Of a DNA stretch of 64,000 nucleotides, positions 20,704 through 32,800 are shown piece after piece. Position 1 is the first letter of the stretch. Each line of letters begins with the position of its first letter. The notes under the pieces were generated by a model, which saw only the letters and a list, made by a program, of their open reading frames with translations, made no database searches and was not told the DNA's origin. The stretch is from Nannochloropsis salina CCMP1776 (taxonomy: Eukaryota; Sar; Eustigmatophyceae; Eustigmatales; Monodopsidaceae). A program made the position numbers and the translations under genes. The stretch is from NCBI GenBank assembly GCA_004565275.1, contig SDOX01000005.1:418051-482050 (forward strand). Reading direction: 5' to 3'.

Positions 20704-21580
20704 TCAACATCTGTTTCTGCCCCTCATGTGAGCTCTTTTGTTCTGCTCAGTATTTTCGTCCTCCGCGGTGTTCAGCTCGTCTAGCTCTTGGGTCATGCTG
20801 GCCATGGCTTCATCCGGATCTAAGCGACGCATGGAGACGCACAGGGGCTCCAAGATCTCTAACGCCCGGCAGTGGTACAGCATCTCCGCACGCAAGGTCT
20901 CCTCCAGCATGGCCTTCATTTCCAGAACTCTACTTTTTTCGAAGCATCGAAAGTTACTGTCCACCACTTCGTCGGTATGCTTGGCACACTCGCTGTAATT
21001 AGCCAGCTTTTGCTGCTTTGTAGCTGCGTCATCTTCCAAGTTAAGCATGCTCAGCAGAGTCTCTTCTCCTGAAACTTGAAGAAGGGGGAAGAGGGTGACG
21101 CTATCAAGATATTTACAGATCAAGCAGGGCTATTGTCACCGAATACTTTTTCATTGACCCCTTAATTCAGTCCCTCACATGTACTTACATGTAACTTTCC
21201 TCTCCATGGCTCGAAATTTGCGAAAAGCTCTCTCCCTATCTTTCAATAAAAGCCTTGTCGGATGCAGAACACGACTTAAAATGAGGTCAAAAGTAGAGAT
21301 AACCCGCTCTTCGGCACGGTCGCACATAATCGTCCTGCGTTCTTCTGCTAATCTCTTGGTACATTCGGCTATTGCGATGAGGTCTTCTTGCAGATCGATG
21401 AACTGCTCTTGTGCAGCCGTGTCGCGAACCTTTTGAGAAAGGTCCATTGTCACATTGCATCCTTCATCGTGATTTCTTAAAAGAGCCCTGACCCCCTGCC
21501 GGAGAATTTTAACATTTCTTTCACAAAAATCGAGACGGCCTTGCAATACTCTACCCTTTTCGTCCATATCCAAGGGAACT
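20704..21580 (-). CDS. FAM92/CIBAR-type BAR domain protein
   Basis: Two coding exons are clear; an upstream exon is likely but not located. The larger exon begins after an acceptor at 21581-21583 (or starts at ATG 21567, MDEKGR) and runs to about 21189, where a GTAAGT donor lies. The last exon runs to stop 20704. The long helices DLQEDLIAIAECTKRLAEERR and FRKFRAMERKV, and LRAEMLYHCRALEILEPLCV followed by LDPDEAM, match the FAM92 BAR-like dimer, whose last helix reads 'TIEMLFHGKALEVYT'. The junction is unresolved: joining that donor to the obvious acceptor at 21070 makes an in-frame stop, whereas an acceptor at 21024 keeps the frame. CIBAR proteins bind membranes and Chibby at the base of cilia in animals. 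Its job here is unknown. Confidence 0.7.
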
Positions 21581-22061
21581 CTGTAACAAATTAATGAAGA
21601 GAAGTAGGAAAGAATGACATTACGAGATATGCTACGTAGGCACAGATCCTGAGGTACTTTTTTGCAAAGTGAAAAAAAAAAGAAGAAAAAGTGGTGTGTG
21701 CCCGCATCGCCAGCCGACGACCGAGGACTTTTCAAACGTAACGTTTTTAGGGGCGGATGAGATTTTCCCATCAGTCGATCTCCTAACAATTTTTGTTGAT
21801 AAGAGTGCCGGAGATACCAAATTAAAGCACATTAAGATGTCGGGGAAAATACAGATGTCATCGCACGCGAAGCTCCTGTCTTGTAAGTTTGAAAGATGCT
21901 TACAGGAAAATAAAACAAGATTGTAATACAGGAGGAAAGACCAAAGTAGCACCCAAAATAAAAATCTTGAAAATCAAAATTTAATTTCTTCATTTTTTAA
22001 AGGAAGCATCTGCGACTTATTCTCCTCGTGTTGCCATTCACGCAGCACCACATTTGTTTCG

Positions 22062-23339
22062 TCAGACCTCCCAAAAAAACTTCGGAGACGTTGGTAGGCG
22101 ACCTGTCAACGCCTCCACACCACTCGGAGTAATGAGCAACGTATGTTCAAATTGGGCCGACCTACGGCCATCAGCAGTGGTTGCTGTCCACTTGTCTGGC
22201 CACAATATGTGTTTATTGGTTCCCTCACATATCATCGGCTCGATGGTAAACGTGTGTCCAGGCTGCATCACCCCCGCAGGTTGGCTATTCTTGAAGTGAA
22301 GGATGTTGGGTGTGGTGTGGAAAACCTTTCCCACACCGTGCCCGCAAAATTCTCGCACGGTGGTGAAGCCCTCTTTGGTTACATACTCTTCGATAATTGC
22401 ACCGATGTCTTTGTAAGGACGCCCAGGCTTGCAGAACTCAATTGCTTTTTGCCACGCGTCGAATGTAACTTTGACAAGCCTTTTCCCTGCCTCATCGACG
22501 TTCCCAACACAAAAGGTTTCCGAGCAATCCCCGTGATACCCCTTATAATAGACGGTCACATCCACGTTAACTATATCACCATCCTGCAATTTGGTCGACA
22601 CGTCGGGAATGCCGTGACAGACGACTTCGTTCAAGCTTGTGCAGCACGACTTGGGAAACCCTTGATAGTTCAGCGGTGAGGGGTAAGCGCCCCGCTTTAT
22701 CGTTTCCCCGTGCGCGATGCTATCGATCTCGTCAGTCGTCATCCCCACCTTGATCTGTCGAGCGACAGCATCCAGTACTTCACGTGCGACCAATCCAGAG
22801 GCACGCATAGCGGCGATATCCTCCGGAGATTTCACTTCGATCATCCAAGGCAACGGCGGATCGCGAGCTTTCGGCATACTGTGATGTTTGTTAGAGAAAC
22901 AGATATAAGTTGCGCGTCCTAGGAACTAAATGAGAGACTCCAAATTTTACCATATCACAGCATCTATGAGCCATTCAAACAATCGGCCGTCGACTGCTTA
23001 CCCATCAAGAGCATAGTCGGGCCGCAATATGTCTGCTGGGACATCTCGGGGAGGACTCAATACACCAGGCTTTAGACGGCCGGTGTACTTGAATTTGTCT
23101 CCCTTTGCTTCCTTTTTAGCACCAAATCCAAATCCCTTTGATGCTGGTGGTCCACTGCCGCTACTCGATCCTTTTTTACACAGAATATCTCCCCTCGACC
23201 TCCCCCAGTACTGCACGGGAGAAGAGGGCTGGAAGGCGGATGATAGATGGCAGAGGAAGATAACAAGCAGGACGACAGATCGGTAGACTGCGAGCAGCTT
23301 ACCACCATTTCTTCTTGATCGGTCGTAGGACAAGTACAT
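22062..23339 (-). CDS. Type I methionine aminopeptidase, plastid-targeted
   Basis: Two exons, 23339-23002 and 22878-22062, joined in phase to give 384 residues. Exon 1 supplies a hydrophobic signal (AVYRSVVLLVIFLCHLSSAFQPSS), with Phe just after the predicted cleavage site as in stramenopile plastid presequences. It also supplies the KYTGRLKPGVLSPPRDVP element that precedes the catalytic domain in organellar MAP1 proteins. Exon 2 is the full M24 peptidase. The five metal ligands are recognisable: two Asp (VDVTVYYKGYHGDCSETF), His (EFCGHGVGK), and two Glu (FTIEPM, QFEHTLL). It removes initiator Met from plastid-made and imported proteins after deformylation. It is divergent from the glycosyltransferase gene at 23779. 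Confidence 0.93.
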
Positions 23340-23778
23340 TTTCACCCGAAATGGGGCTCTTGTAAATCGTGCAAGAGCTAGTCGCTCCTTGGGCTGAAGT
23401 ATCTTGACAACACTTCGGCAAGAAGGAAGCGCCTGTGACGGAAACGAGAAGACCGAGATGAGGCGCATTGTTACGCGATCTGTCCACCCTCTGAACCAGA
23501 GTGTTGGGCGATATGCACTCCTTAGATGCGGTAAGGTTTACACTCCATTCGCCATCGGTTTCGCCCCCAGACGAGCCTTCCCCTTCTGTTCAAGGAGACC
23601 GGAAGGCCGGGTCGCTGAAATGGGCCACTGCGTCGGCACTCGACTCAATGTCTGCAACACTTTGCACACCATTCACAAACGCGCACGCATTTCACAATGA
23701 AAGGTGCGCAATCAGGTAAACAGGGCCAAAGGGCAGCTTCATTACAAGAAGCCTGCCACCATTTTGGACCCTATCACC
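23340..23778. other. Divergent promoter region
   Basis: It lies between the divergent MAP1 and glycosyltransferase genes, whose starts are 439 bases apart. No coding sequence is supported. Both core promoters must lie here. Confidence 0.45.
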
Positions 23779-25500
23779 ATGACCCATCATCCCCATTCAA
23801 GTGCCAGACAGCGTAACATCGTTCTCAAAGTCTTGGCGTTTTCCTCTATCGGTTGCCTTGTATTACCCTACATTCTTGGTTTTCATCTCGATCTATACGA
23901 TGACCAATTGAATGCCATTTGGAGAAAACGCTTGGCGCACCAACTATCAGCAACGGAGGCGGACACTGAAAATGGCATAAGTGTTGAGAGCAAGGCGGGC
24001 AGCAATGCACAAATTGATTATGAAGTATCATTCCCGGAAATCGACGCCGAGGATAGAATCATCATTCAATTTTCGACTGACTGCACAAGTTTTCAGCATT
24101 GGCAGGCGATGACAATGTTGGAGAGCGCGGAGCGTGTAGGCCAGCGTGGCGCAATCGTCAGGGTGGTGTGTGGATGCGAAAAAAAAGCTTCATTGACAGG
24201 GGACGACCAACTGACAAAAGAACAGATACAAGCGGAGCATGCAGCGTTTGCCGAGCATCCAAGCTCGACGCCTCGCTTTCGATTCCATTTGCTATTCGTG
24301 GACGACATGACCCATGTGGCCAACACATCCGAAAGGTACAAATTTGCCAACAAAGCGCAAAGCTTACATTTTTGGCTGGATAAAATGGGCGGAGGAACAC
24401 TTCAAGAAGTGGTTGGACCTGATGCATCTTTCGATGAGAGCGATGAAGATGTGGTCGTCATTTCAATTGACCCCGATTTCCTCTTCATGACGCCATTTGG
24501 GCCGCGGGAGCTAGGACTGCTGCCGAGTGCTTCTTGGGGAACGAATTCTGTCAATGAAGTCCAAAAACTTCATCAAACAAACTTAAGCGACGAAATTCTT
24601 TTTCGGGTTCCGAAAAGTGGTCGCGAGGTGATTGCTCAAATGCGGGGGCGGCCGACCGCCCAAGCCTACTCGTTGAGCTCCGTGTGGAGGGAGCTTCCGG
24701 TCTGTAAGGAGGACACGGACGGCTGCAGTCGAGTAAGTTTCGCTGAGGCAAACCAATTTTACAATGTGGGACCGCCGTATGCTTTGCATCGCGCGGACTG
24801 GCTCCCTTTCATTGACGAATGGACTGCTGTTATCCCTCTTGCGCACGCGCAGTACTCCACCGTTAGCGAAGACAAGACTAAACATTACGCGGAGATGTTT
24901 GCCTGGGCGATTGCAGCGGCAAAACTCCACCTACCTCACACATTACTGGATATGGCGATGGTAGGGTGCATGCGAAATTGGCCAGCGGAGAGTATCCATA
25001 AAGCAGTTTCTGCACTTCAAAAGAATCATGCGAAAGACCGAACATTTCGCTGTGGACTCGATTCACCAATCGTTGCTGACAACGTGGGACTCGCGGTCAG
25101 TAAAGACGAAAAAAGTTTCGAGGCCGGAGTATCTGTCCCTTTTTCAGATTCTGATCGACTTCCTGCTTTCCTCCATTACTGCAAACAATGTCGCATGGAA
25201 GAGGAAGGGAGGGTGTGGTGGTGGTATAAAAGGATGCTGCCTGCCGACCTCATTTTTGATTGTGGCCCGCACTTGGTGGAGTTGCCACCGTCGGCCATGT
25301 TCGGGAGCAGTTATGAAGCCTTTGTCTCATGTACGTTGATAGAAATCGTCAATGCGTGCAAGCGGCGCTTCCGGCGCTCGTCGCTCTGTCAGTCAGCAGC
25401 CAACACAACGGAAAATGAGAGCCATGATGTTAAAATTATTCCGAAGGGGGGTCGTCGTCGTATCCGCGAGGGAGAGTGGCAGGATGTGCCTGTGAAGTGA
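23779..25500 (+). CDS. SERGT/HPAT-like type II membrane glycosyltransferase
   Basis: A single exon of 573 residues from ATG 23779. A short cytosolic tail is followed by one membrane anchor (VLAFSSIGCLVLPYILGF), the topology of a Golgi or ER glycosyltransferase. The catalytic region contains IQFSTDCTSFQHWQAMTM, RVVCGCE, FANKAQSLHFWLD and a DxD-type motif in VVVISIDPDFLFMTPF. These are features of plant peptidyl-serine alpha-galactosyltransferase (SERGT1) and hydroxyproline O-arabinosyltransferases (HPAT). Those enzymes glycosylate extensin-like wall proteins. The donor and acceptor cannot be told from sequence here. Later cysteines (CGLDSP, CKQCR, DCGPH) suggest a disulphide-bonded luminal domain. 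Confidence 0.85.
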   Translation: MTHHPHSSARQRNIVLKVLAFSSIGCLVLPYILGFHLDLYDDQLNAIWRKRLAHQLSATEADTENGISVESKAGSNAQIDYEVSFPEIDAEDRIIIQFSTDCTSFQHWQAMTMLESAERVGQRGAIVRVVCGCEKKASLTGDDQLTKEQIQAEHAAFAEHPSSTPRFRFHLLFVDDMTHVANTSERYKFANKAQSLHFWLDKMGGGTLQEVVGPDASFDESDEDVVVISIDPDFLFMTPFGPRELGLLPSASWGTNSVNEVQKLHQTNLSDEILFRVPKSGREVIAQMRGRPTAQAYSLSSVWRELPVCKEDTDGCSRVSFAEANQFYNVGPPYALHRADWLPFIDEWTAVIPLAHAQYSTVSEDKTKHYAEMFAWAIAAAKLHLPHTLLDMAMVGCMRNWPAESIHKAVSALQKNHAKDRTFRCGLDSPIVADNVGLAVSKDEKSFEAGVSVPFSDSDRLPAFLHYCKQCRMEEEGRVWWWYKRMLPADLIFDCGPHLVELPPSAMFGSSYEAFVSCTLIEIVNACKRRFRRSSLCQSAANTTENESHDVKIIPKGGRRRIREGEWQDVPVK

Positions 25501-26620
25501 AATCGACATCTCGTGGTTGCGCAAAAATGTGCTTTATACGAAGTGGGATTAAAGCAAAATATTTCACTCGAAACGGTTTCGAGACTTCTCGAATGATTCT
25601 TTTAGGTCGCACAGGCTTACACCAAAACTCTACGCTCGTCTCTCTCATCCAATGAAAAAGGCCCCAGGCTAGCAGAGGCGTGAAATTTACGAGCCCCTAT
25701 TACGCGCAGAGCCTACTTTCTCTCCGCCACTAAAATCCACTTTCATGCCACAATCGAATCTGCTTTAGTCGTCACTCGCCCCTGTTCATCGCGTTTCGAC
25801 CTGCCCTGACTCCCTGCACCTTCCTGGGCTTCGGGTGCGACGCGATTCTCGCATGGGTTCTCGTAGCACTCCACAATTGGACACGTTTCAGATTTGTAGT
25901 AGCGGTGATACTGCTTTCCTATTTTTCTCGTTAGATCCTTCTCACTCCTTCATAGATCATCTTGTTTTCAAAAAACTACTCTGGTTCCTTATCACTCCTG
26001 CGTACCCTGTCTCGCGGCCACTATTGGTAAATGATTTCGTACCGCACAGGCACGATGACAAGTAAAAAATAGTACATTATAAAAGATAACCAATTTATCG
26101 CCGTCTCACGTGGACCCCTTCCGTGTCTCCGTCGTCTCACACCTGCCACAAACTACGCTTGTCGCGCTGCTCGTTGTTTTAATCCCTGCCAAGATTCTTC
26201 CCTCTCAACTTTGTACACAGGCCTGGCTTCTCGCCTTCACGTATCCATTCTTACGCCTCCTCCCTCCAATCGCTCTTCCATATGCCCTCTCGAAGAAATG
26301 GTTGACAGGACCTTCATCGCAACGATCTTCCTGTTCTATCGTTGTCAACTCCGAACCTGAGAAAAAATTCACACCTGACCCGTAAGCTATGTGTGTTCCC
26401 TCCCATGATCCTCCGAGGCTCTTTTTTATGTTTTCGTCCCTTCTCCCTCCTAGTTTCCCGGAATTGAAACTCCTTTTTTCGACTCGAAGATCCATCCCTG
26501 CGAACTTAAAATTCTTCAAAAAGAATAGAGTAGTTATCCTCTATATCTTTTTCCCGTATCCGCCTACGAATGCCACGTTGTCGAGTGCACCCCTCTACCG
26601 TTTGCCTAACCCGGTCACCT
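25501..26620. other. Convergent intergenic region, pyrimidine-rich
   Basis: No gene supported. From about 25790 to 26480 the plus strand is strongly pyrimidine-rich, which creates hydrophobic-looking open frames without family resemblance. It holds the 3' ends of two convergent genes. Confidence 0.45.
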
Positions 26621-28535
26621 CTACGCCATGCGGCCATGAATCCAAGAATAAGGAGTCTTCGGCATCTTCTTGACACGATCTAAGCTCATCTCAGCCAGTT
26701 TCAAATACCGCGGGCCGAGCTTGCAAAGCTTTTCTTGATAGCGTGCACCCTCGCCAGACAGGCCTCCAATGTGCTCGATATCCCAGATTTCCACCAGGTG
26801 ATCCAAGATATTTGCGTAATCCACGGCCGTGTAGACACCTAGCTTCTGAGCAGTGATGGAAAAGTGCTCGAACAGGTCTGGATCGTGCCCGTCTGTCATC
26901 ATTACGGCGGGCATGGTGATCTAAGGGGAGGTGAAGTGAGGTGAAGGTTCCTAAGTACAGAAGTCAACCACGTCGAATCACGCTAGCACGGGTCAAGATC
27001 TAGTTTTTACCTGGTCTGTCATCAACTCGTAGAACGACTTAAGGCCTCCCTCCGGGTCTCTGTTCAAGATCTCCTTGAAAATGGCCTGGTACGCCTTCTC
27101 GTGTCGCGACTCGTCCCCCGCAATCTTGCTGCAGATAAGGCCAAGGTTACCATCTCCTGCATTGTTCGCAAGACGTGCGACATTCTGGTGAGAAATCTTG
27201 GTGGCTCGCTCCTGAAAAGAGGTGTAGACGAAGCCCTTATAAGGGTCTTTCTTGATCTTGGGGTTGAATCCGCTAGAAATCTGTGTGTACACAATAATGG
27301 TCAGTCATAACCACATCAGATCACTATCTTCCGAGTTGCTTACGCAAGACTTTCGTTTCGAGTCAAATGGACTCTCCTTCCATACAATTGCAACATCTCC
27401 CTGCGTACGCTACGCGCTTTCCCTCATCCTCATCTCTTCACGGACACTTACAAGGTGCTGGATGGTGCACTCAACAGAGCGCATGTCCACTCGCCCCGTC
27501 AAGTACAGGTATCTGTTCAGCAAGTCACCATGGCGGTTCTCTTCCGAGGTCCAACCCCGGGTCCACTTGCACCAAGCCGATGGTGAGGTGCCAGTAGGAT
27601 CGTCCACGCCCTCGAAGGTGTTCAACAAGGTCTGGTAAGTTGGTAGGGCTTCCTCCGTCACCATGTCTCCGACAAGCACTACCAGAGTCTCGTCGGGGAG
27701 GGTGGCGGCTTTTTCGCGGAACTCCTTGACCTCCTCCTCCCAACCCTCCTTCGTCAGGTCTGGCACGAAGTCCTGTGGCTGCCACGCTTTTTCTCCAGTG
27801 GGAAGAAGCAGCTTGGTAAGCATACCCTCTACCATGGGCTCCAGGCTGGTAATTACCTCAACTTTGTCTGGGTAGACGTGCATCAACTCATTAGAGGCTC
27901 TGCGGTCGTAGTGGGAAAAGAGATGGCAGGTTGATGATGAGCGAGCCATGACACAAATGCATGCGTTGATTACACTTGGAGACAGTTATTCTTCAACACA
28001 GGGGAGCCTCCTCCCACCACACATGGCGAAGGTTAGTGTTTGCGGACTGAAATAGTTCGCGTCCACCCCCTGATCGTGAACCATCCCATGGTTGTCCTCC
28101 AGATTCGATGTCGGAGGTCTCACTTACTGTCTGCGTCGGAAGTCTGCTTCCCAATCGGGCTTGGCATCTTTGGTGGCCGGCGCAGCGGCGGGGGGTTCCA
28201 CGGCTACTGCCCGCTGGCGCGTTACTGTCGAAGAGTGAGACACAGACGAAATATGAAAATTTGCGGATATTTCTCATCACGACACAAGTGTGTGCCCTAA
28301 ATCAGCCCTCTGTGGCGTGGGATTTTGGTTGCAGTGCAACTTCTTCCAGAACGTGCACAGCTTTTTCCCTTTCCACCTCCCACTCACCACGCGAAGCAGC
28401 CACGGCCGTCGAGCGCAAAGGATGAGAAGATGGGGCCACGAAGGCAAGGCTAGAAGAAATGGCTAGCGCCGCGACTGTTCCGCGGAGTAAAGCTTTCGCG
28501 CCTGGAGTGCTGGTGCTGGTGTTGCTTGTCTCCAT
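26621..28535 (-). CDS. SAD: Plastid stearoyl-ACP (acyl-ACP) desaturase
   Basis: Five exons fit GT-AG rules and phase: 28535-28388, 28224-28128, 27899-27452, 27280-27011 and 26920-26621, giving 420 residues. Exon 1 encodes a hydrophobic signal ending [11 protein letters not shown], a plastid bipartite presequence with Phe at the cleavage site. The mature enzyme begins about [12 protein letters not shown]. The di-iron ligands appear as EENRHGDLL near residue 200 and DESRHE near residue 287, the two E(E/S)xRH helices of soluble acyl-ACP desaturases. [21 protein letters not shown] and the final YSWIHGRMA match the family's C-terminal half. It introduces the first double bond (usually delta-9 in 18:0-ACP), using ferredoxin and oxygen. 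All exon junctions fall inside conserved sequence, so the model is well supported. Confidence 0.95.
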
Positions 28536-29827
28536 TCTAAAGACTGGAACACGGGAAAAGGTGACACACGTGCTCTGGTGCTGTCGGGTGATAGGAATGT
28601 ACCCAAGGCTTCAGTATTACAAACAGATATAGTGGTACTTAAATTAAAGTCTGTGAGACCAAGCAAAAGGTCACTGCTTAAAAAAAGTCGCCACTTCGTC
28701 CGCTCCCTTTCTCGAGTGTGTTGCAGGGGTGGTGCCAAGTCCCAGGAGGAGACTTTTGGCAGTCATAGCGAGTTTGTCCAACACAGATCCCACAATAAAT
28801 GCTTGACAAGGATCATACCACTATGTTCGGCTGGGTTATAAACAAGTATTCCTCATCAAAACGCGCTGAGACGCCAGATTGTCTGCCGACGCCCTTCTCG
28901 CTTGCTGCTGAAGGCATGTCATACGCACTTTTGCAACATGGAGCGGTCGAAGCCCACTGACGCCGAAACCATGAGCCGCCATCGAGTGTGTGACACGCGA
29001 CGAGGACTGTAGAGACGCAACAAAATACGCCGTGTCGCCCTGCCCAAAGTGTGAGCGTGCCCCTCACCGGGAGGAATCAGTTTATTCAACCCAGCTGTGA
29101 CGGGGTATTCGTGACCGAACCGGAGCATCTCTAAAACGTTCTTTCGACGTGGATTGGGCCATCACGACGCGTCATGGAGATCCAAGCCGCACAGTCACGC
29201 CATGTTCACCATCCACGACCCACCGGCCAAGAACAGCACATGAGGCGATTGCCAAGAAGGTGCTTGGCCCTTTCGGGCACTTACGTGTTGCTTGGTGCTC
29301 TCAAATTCGGGTGTGTCCCACAGTGCCTGCGAGGCTCGGGGACGGGCGTGACGTCGTGATCGGGAGGGAGGGCGCCAAGGAGGGCGATCGCGGGGGGGGG
29401 GAGGTTGGGGGGGTGCAATACCACTGCTGCTTTTTTTTTTCGTGACTTGGTCTTCGTTTCGGCGTCCGCTGGGGGGCAATCGCTATGTGAAGCGCTGCAT
29501 GTGTGGGCGTAGGGTTTGGGCAATGTCAACTATGTGGAGGGACACGGACTGATCCTACTCTCATAACTCCCGTGATAATCCGCACTAAACAGAAACATAA
29601 AAAAGTGCTTTTGCTTTAATGGCATCCAACACGTACTTCACTGTTCAATCAACGTCGCAAATAAACCGCAAAAAATACAAAATATGACTATAACAATCGT
29701 GAGATTCATAGTTTTAGATTTATGTGGCTTCGGCCATTTTGTTGCACTTTTTGCTGCTCATGTGTCTTAAATGACACGTTACCTGTAAATCTACACAGTT
29801 GTGGTGTACTTTTCATCTATATAGACT
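28536..29827. other. Intergenic region
   Basis: No gene supported. The desaturase promoter lies at the left end. A G-rich run of about 30 bases near 29385-29415 and a poly-T run near 29432 are the only marked features. The right end (29580-29827) is AT-rich and probably the 3' UTR of the large minus-strand gene. Confidence 0.45.
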
Positions 29828-32800
29828 CTAGGATGTGCCGTCACCGCTAGAAGTTCGATCGTGTTCTCCTGAACCCAACTCATCTCTGTCGACTGGGGCT
29901 TCCAATTCTTCTGATGCCTCTCCTTCCAATTCATCGGATATCGAGCCCCCATCGTTCTCATCCTCCTCCATTTCTTCGTCGAAATCCTCACTGGCCGATG
30001 AAGACTCCTCTTTGTCGAGATTCAGAAGTGGTGGGGAGGAATTTCTCAGTGCCCCTTTACTTGTCGCCACAGGCGTCAAGAGAAGAGGCTCAGGAATGGG
30101 AGGGGATGCTACTTTGTTCGACTCCAACAGTGGTGTTGTGGCTTGTATCGCACCGTTTCCGATTGATGTTATCACCGCATTTCGAGGGGTGGTGAGCTTA
30201 TCCTCAATCAAGCAAAGCGTTTCGTGACACTTCGCCCTCATAGAGGAATATTTCACGGAAGGAGCCTTGGCCCCGGCCATTAACCAAGAAATTCGTTCCC
30301 ATTTGGCCCTTTCTAGGAAGCGCAGGCATACTTTCATGGTTTCTCTCCCTGTTTTTGCCGCGGAAAAGTCAGCTCTGTAAATGTCGCATACCTTAGGAAG
30401 CACCAACAGGCGCTTCTTTCCATCCATCCTCACAGTGTGGTCTATGAATCGGACGCTGGCCCTGTTGAGCTGCTCATTCAGATGCCCGGCCTGGAAGACG
30501 GTGACGAAAGGAGGCGCTGAGAGGCTGCCGTTGACGAGGGCGAAATTGATGCGGAAGTCGGTCTTACTCAGGGCGTAGAGGTAGTGGTCGTCGTCCAGGG
30601 GTGGGGGGGAAGGCATGTGCCGAGGGACCGAGCGAGGACGGGCTAGGTGCCCCCGCAAAACGCAGTGCTCCAACTCGGTCAGGGAGAATACGTCATTGCC
30701 CATTTCGTAGGAGACATTGGTAAAGAAAGCCGACCAGTCTTTGGATGAGGGTGGCCCGAGCAGGAGGAGGGCATGCTGCAGGAGCGTGTGGTAGATGTTG
30801 AGGAAGAAGACCAGGGCCTCCGGGGATGCCAAGTCCAGCAGGTGCAAGGGAAGGACGCGGAACGAGGAGCAAAGGTCCAGGAAGGAGACCAAGCGCTCCG
30901 TCCCCGAGTCGGGGGACAGGTCGTAGACGAGTTTCAAGGCCTTGACCGAGAGCGTGCTCAGGCAGGGCCCCACCTCTTCCGTGGTGGCGGGGGGGGGGAC
31001 GTCCAGGCTCATGCGGCGGGCATTCAAAATAATGCGGCTGCGAGGTCGCCATTGGCCTGACTTAAGGACGAAAGCCTCACGTGGATCGGAAATGATGACT
31101 CCCACGGGCATTTCATACCCGGCTTGGCCCCCCACCCGCGCGGTCAGGGCCGTCAGCCAGCTGTCCCGGGTGATCTCCGAGGCGAACCAGAGGTAGTGCA
31201 CCCTCCCCAGGGTCTCAAGGGACAAGAAGAAGCTGCCGGGAAAGTGCGCGGACAGCTTGCTGCTGCTCGAGGGGACCTTGAGCCCGAGGATGTCGTGGAG
31301 GAAGACCGACCAGCCCGGCTTTTTCGTGCCCATGGCGAAGAAAGAGACGTGGCTGGGGTACAAGACCATCCATTCCTCCCTCCAGTGCGACTCCCACAGG
31401 GCTCGGGCCACCACGCTTTGCTGCAAGGGCTGACAACCGGCTTTGGCCGGGACGTTCACCGCCATATCGGCGGCCGTGCCCCTCAAAAACCACGCGTCCA
31501 GGCAATTGCGGCGGCGTAAAATGCTGTAGAGAGCCGTCTTGCAGCTAGGCAGGGGATGGGAGAGGTCCAAGGGGTCATACTCCTCGTCCCGGTCCAAATG
31601 CCGCAGGGCGCTGAGCGGGGGGCAGTAGGCACTCCCCGCGTGGACGGGGGAGGATACGGCAGGCTCAGGGCGGTTCATCTCCTCCAGGAGCTGAGCAAGC
31701 AGGCGCACGCTCTGGTCCGCCGGGTTCTGGTGCTGGAGGGGCCGATGGCTGGCCGGGAGGGGCGAGGAAAAGCCCTCCATGCTGGGTCCCTGATGCCTGC
31801 CCTTCTTGTCGCGGCCCATGCTGCCGCTCCGTCTGGCTTTGTCCTCCTTGACCGGCGAGGCCTTGAGCCCTTTCCTCTTCCCCGGCGGGCTGTGGAGCAT
31901 GTAGGCGTCGCACGTGTCCATCGCCACCACCTCGGCCATGCTCTCGGCGCCGCCCCCGACCGCCACCACCGCTCTCCCTCTCCTCTCGCCCTCGCTGCCC
32001 GTCCCTTCCCCTTCCACGGCCAAGGACGACAAGGACTCCCTCGCGTCCGCCTCGGACGCCTGCAGCCGACGCAGCTGCCGTCGCCGCTGCATTTGAATGA
32101 CGGGCGCCAAGTCGATCCCTGTCCGAAGCGCCGTCCACCTGGCCGTCTCCTCCCCCGTGACAGGGTCCCGGAAACGGACGCGGAGGGCGTAGGCGAGCTG
32201 AGGCTTCTTCTTGTGCCGATGGACCATCTCGATCCAGGCAGGTACGTCTACCTCCATGCATCCTTCGATCGTGTCCGAGTCCAGGGCCTTGTCCGCGAAG
32301 AAGGGCTCGAGCCCCTCCAACTGCTCCTCCCCTCCCTCGCCTAGGGCTGCTTCTGCCACCTTGCGCCTCTCTTTCGATCTGCGGGCCCGTGCCTTGCGTG
32401 CCCTCCTTTCCTCCTCCTCCTCCTCCTCCTCTTCCCCCACTTCTTCCTCCTCCTCCTCCTCCTCCTCCTCCTCCTCCTCCTCCTCCTCCATGACCACCAT
32501 ACTCCCATCATCGAGCGGAAGCTGCGGGACTGCCCCTCCCCCGACGCCCATCCCGTCCTCCCCTCGAGGCGCCTGAAACTTGAGCTGCAGCGGGCTCAGC
32601 CAGGTCTTGCTCCTCTTGCTCTGGAACATGCGCTTGCTCTTGCTGGTCTGGTAAAGCCCCAACATCCTGCCCCCATACTCGGAGTTGATATTCTCCGTGA
32701 TACCCACCTGGTAGGAGGCCCACTTGTTGTGCCGGAGGTGGAAGGCACGCCCGACCGTGACCCGGGCGCCCTCCTCCAGGCCGTGGATGACGAAATGGGC

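Noticed and set aside
26110-26385. A hydrophobic plus-strand open frame
   Set aside because: The stretch is pyrimidine-rich, which yields Leu, Pro and Ser by composition alone. No ATG start, no splice context and no family match.
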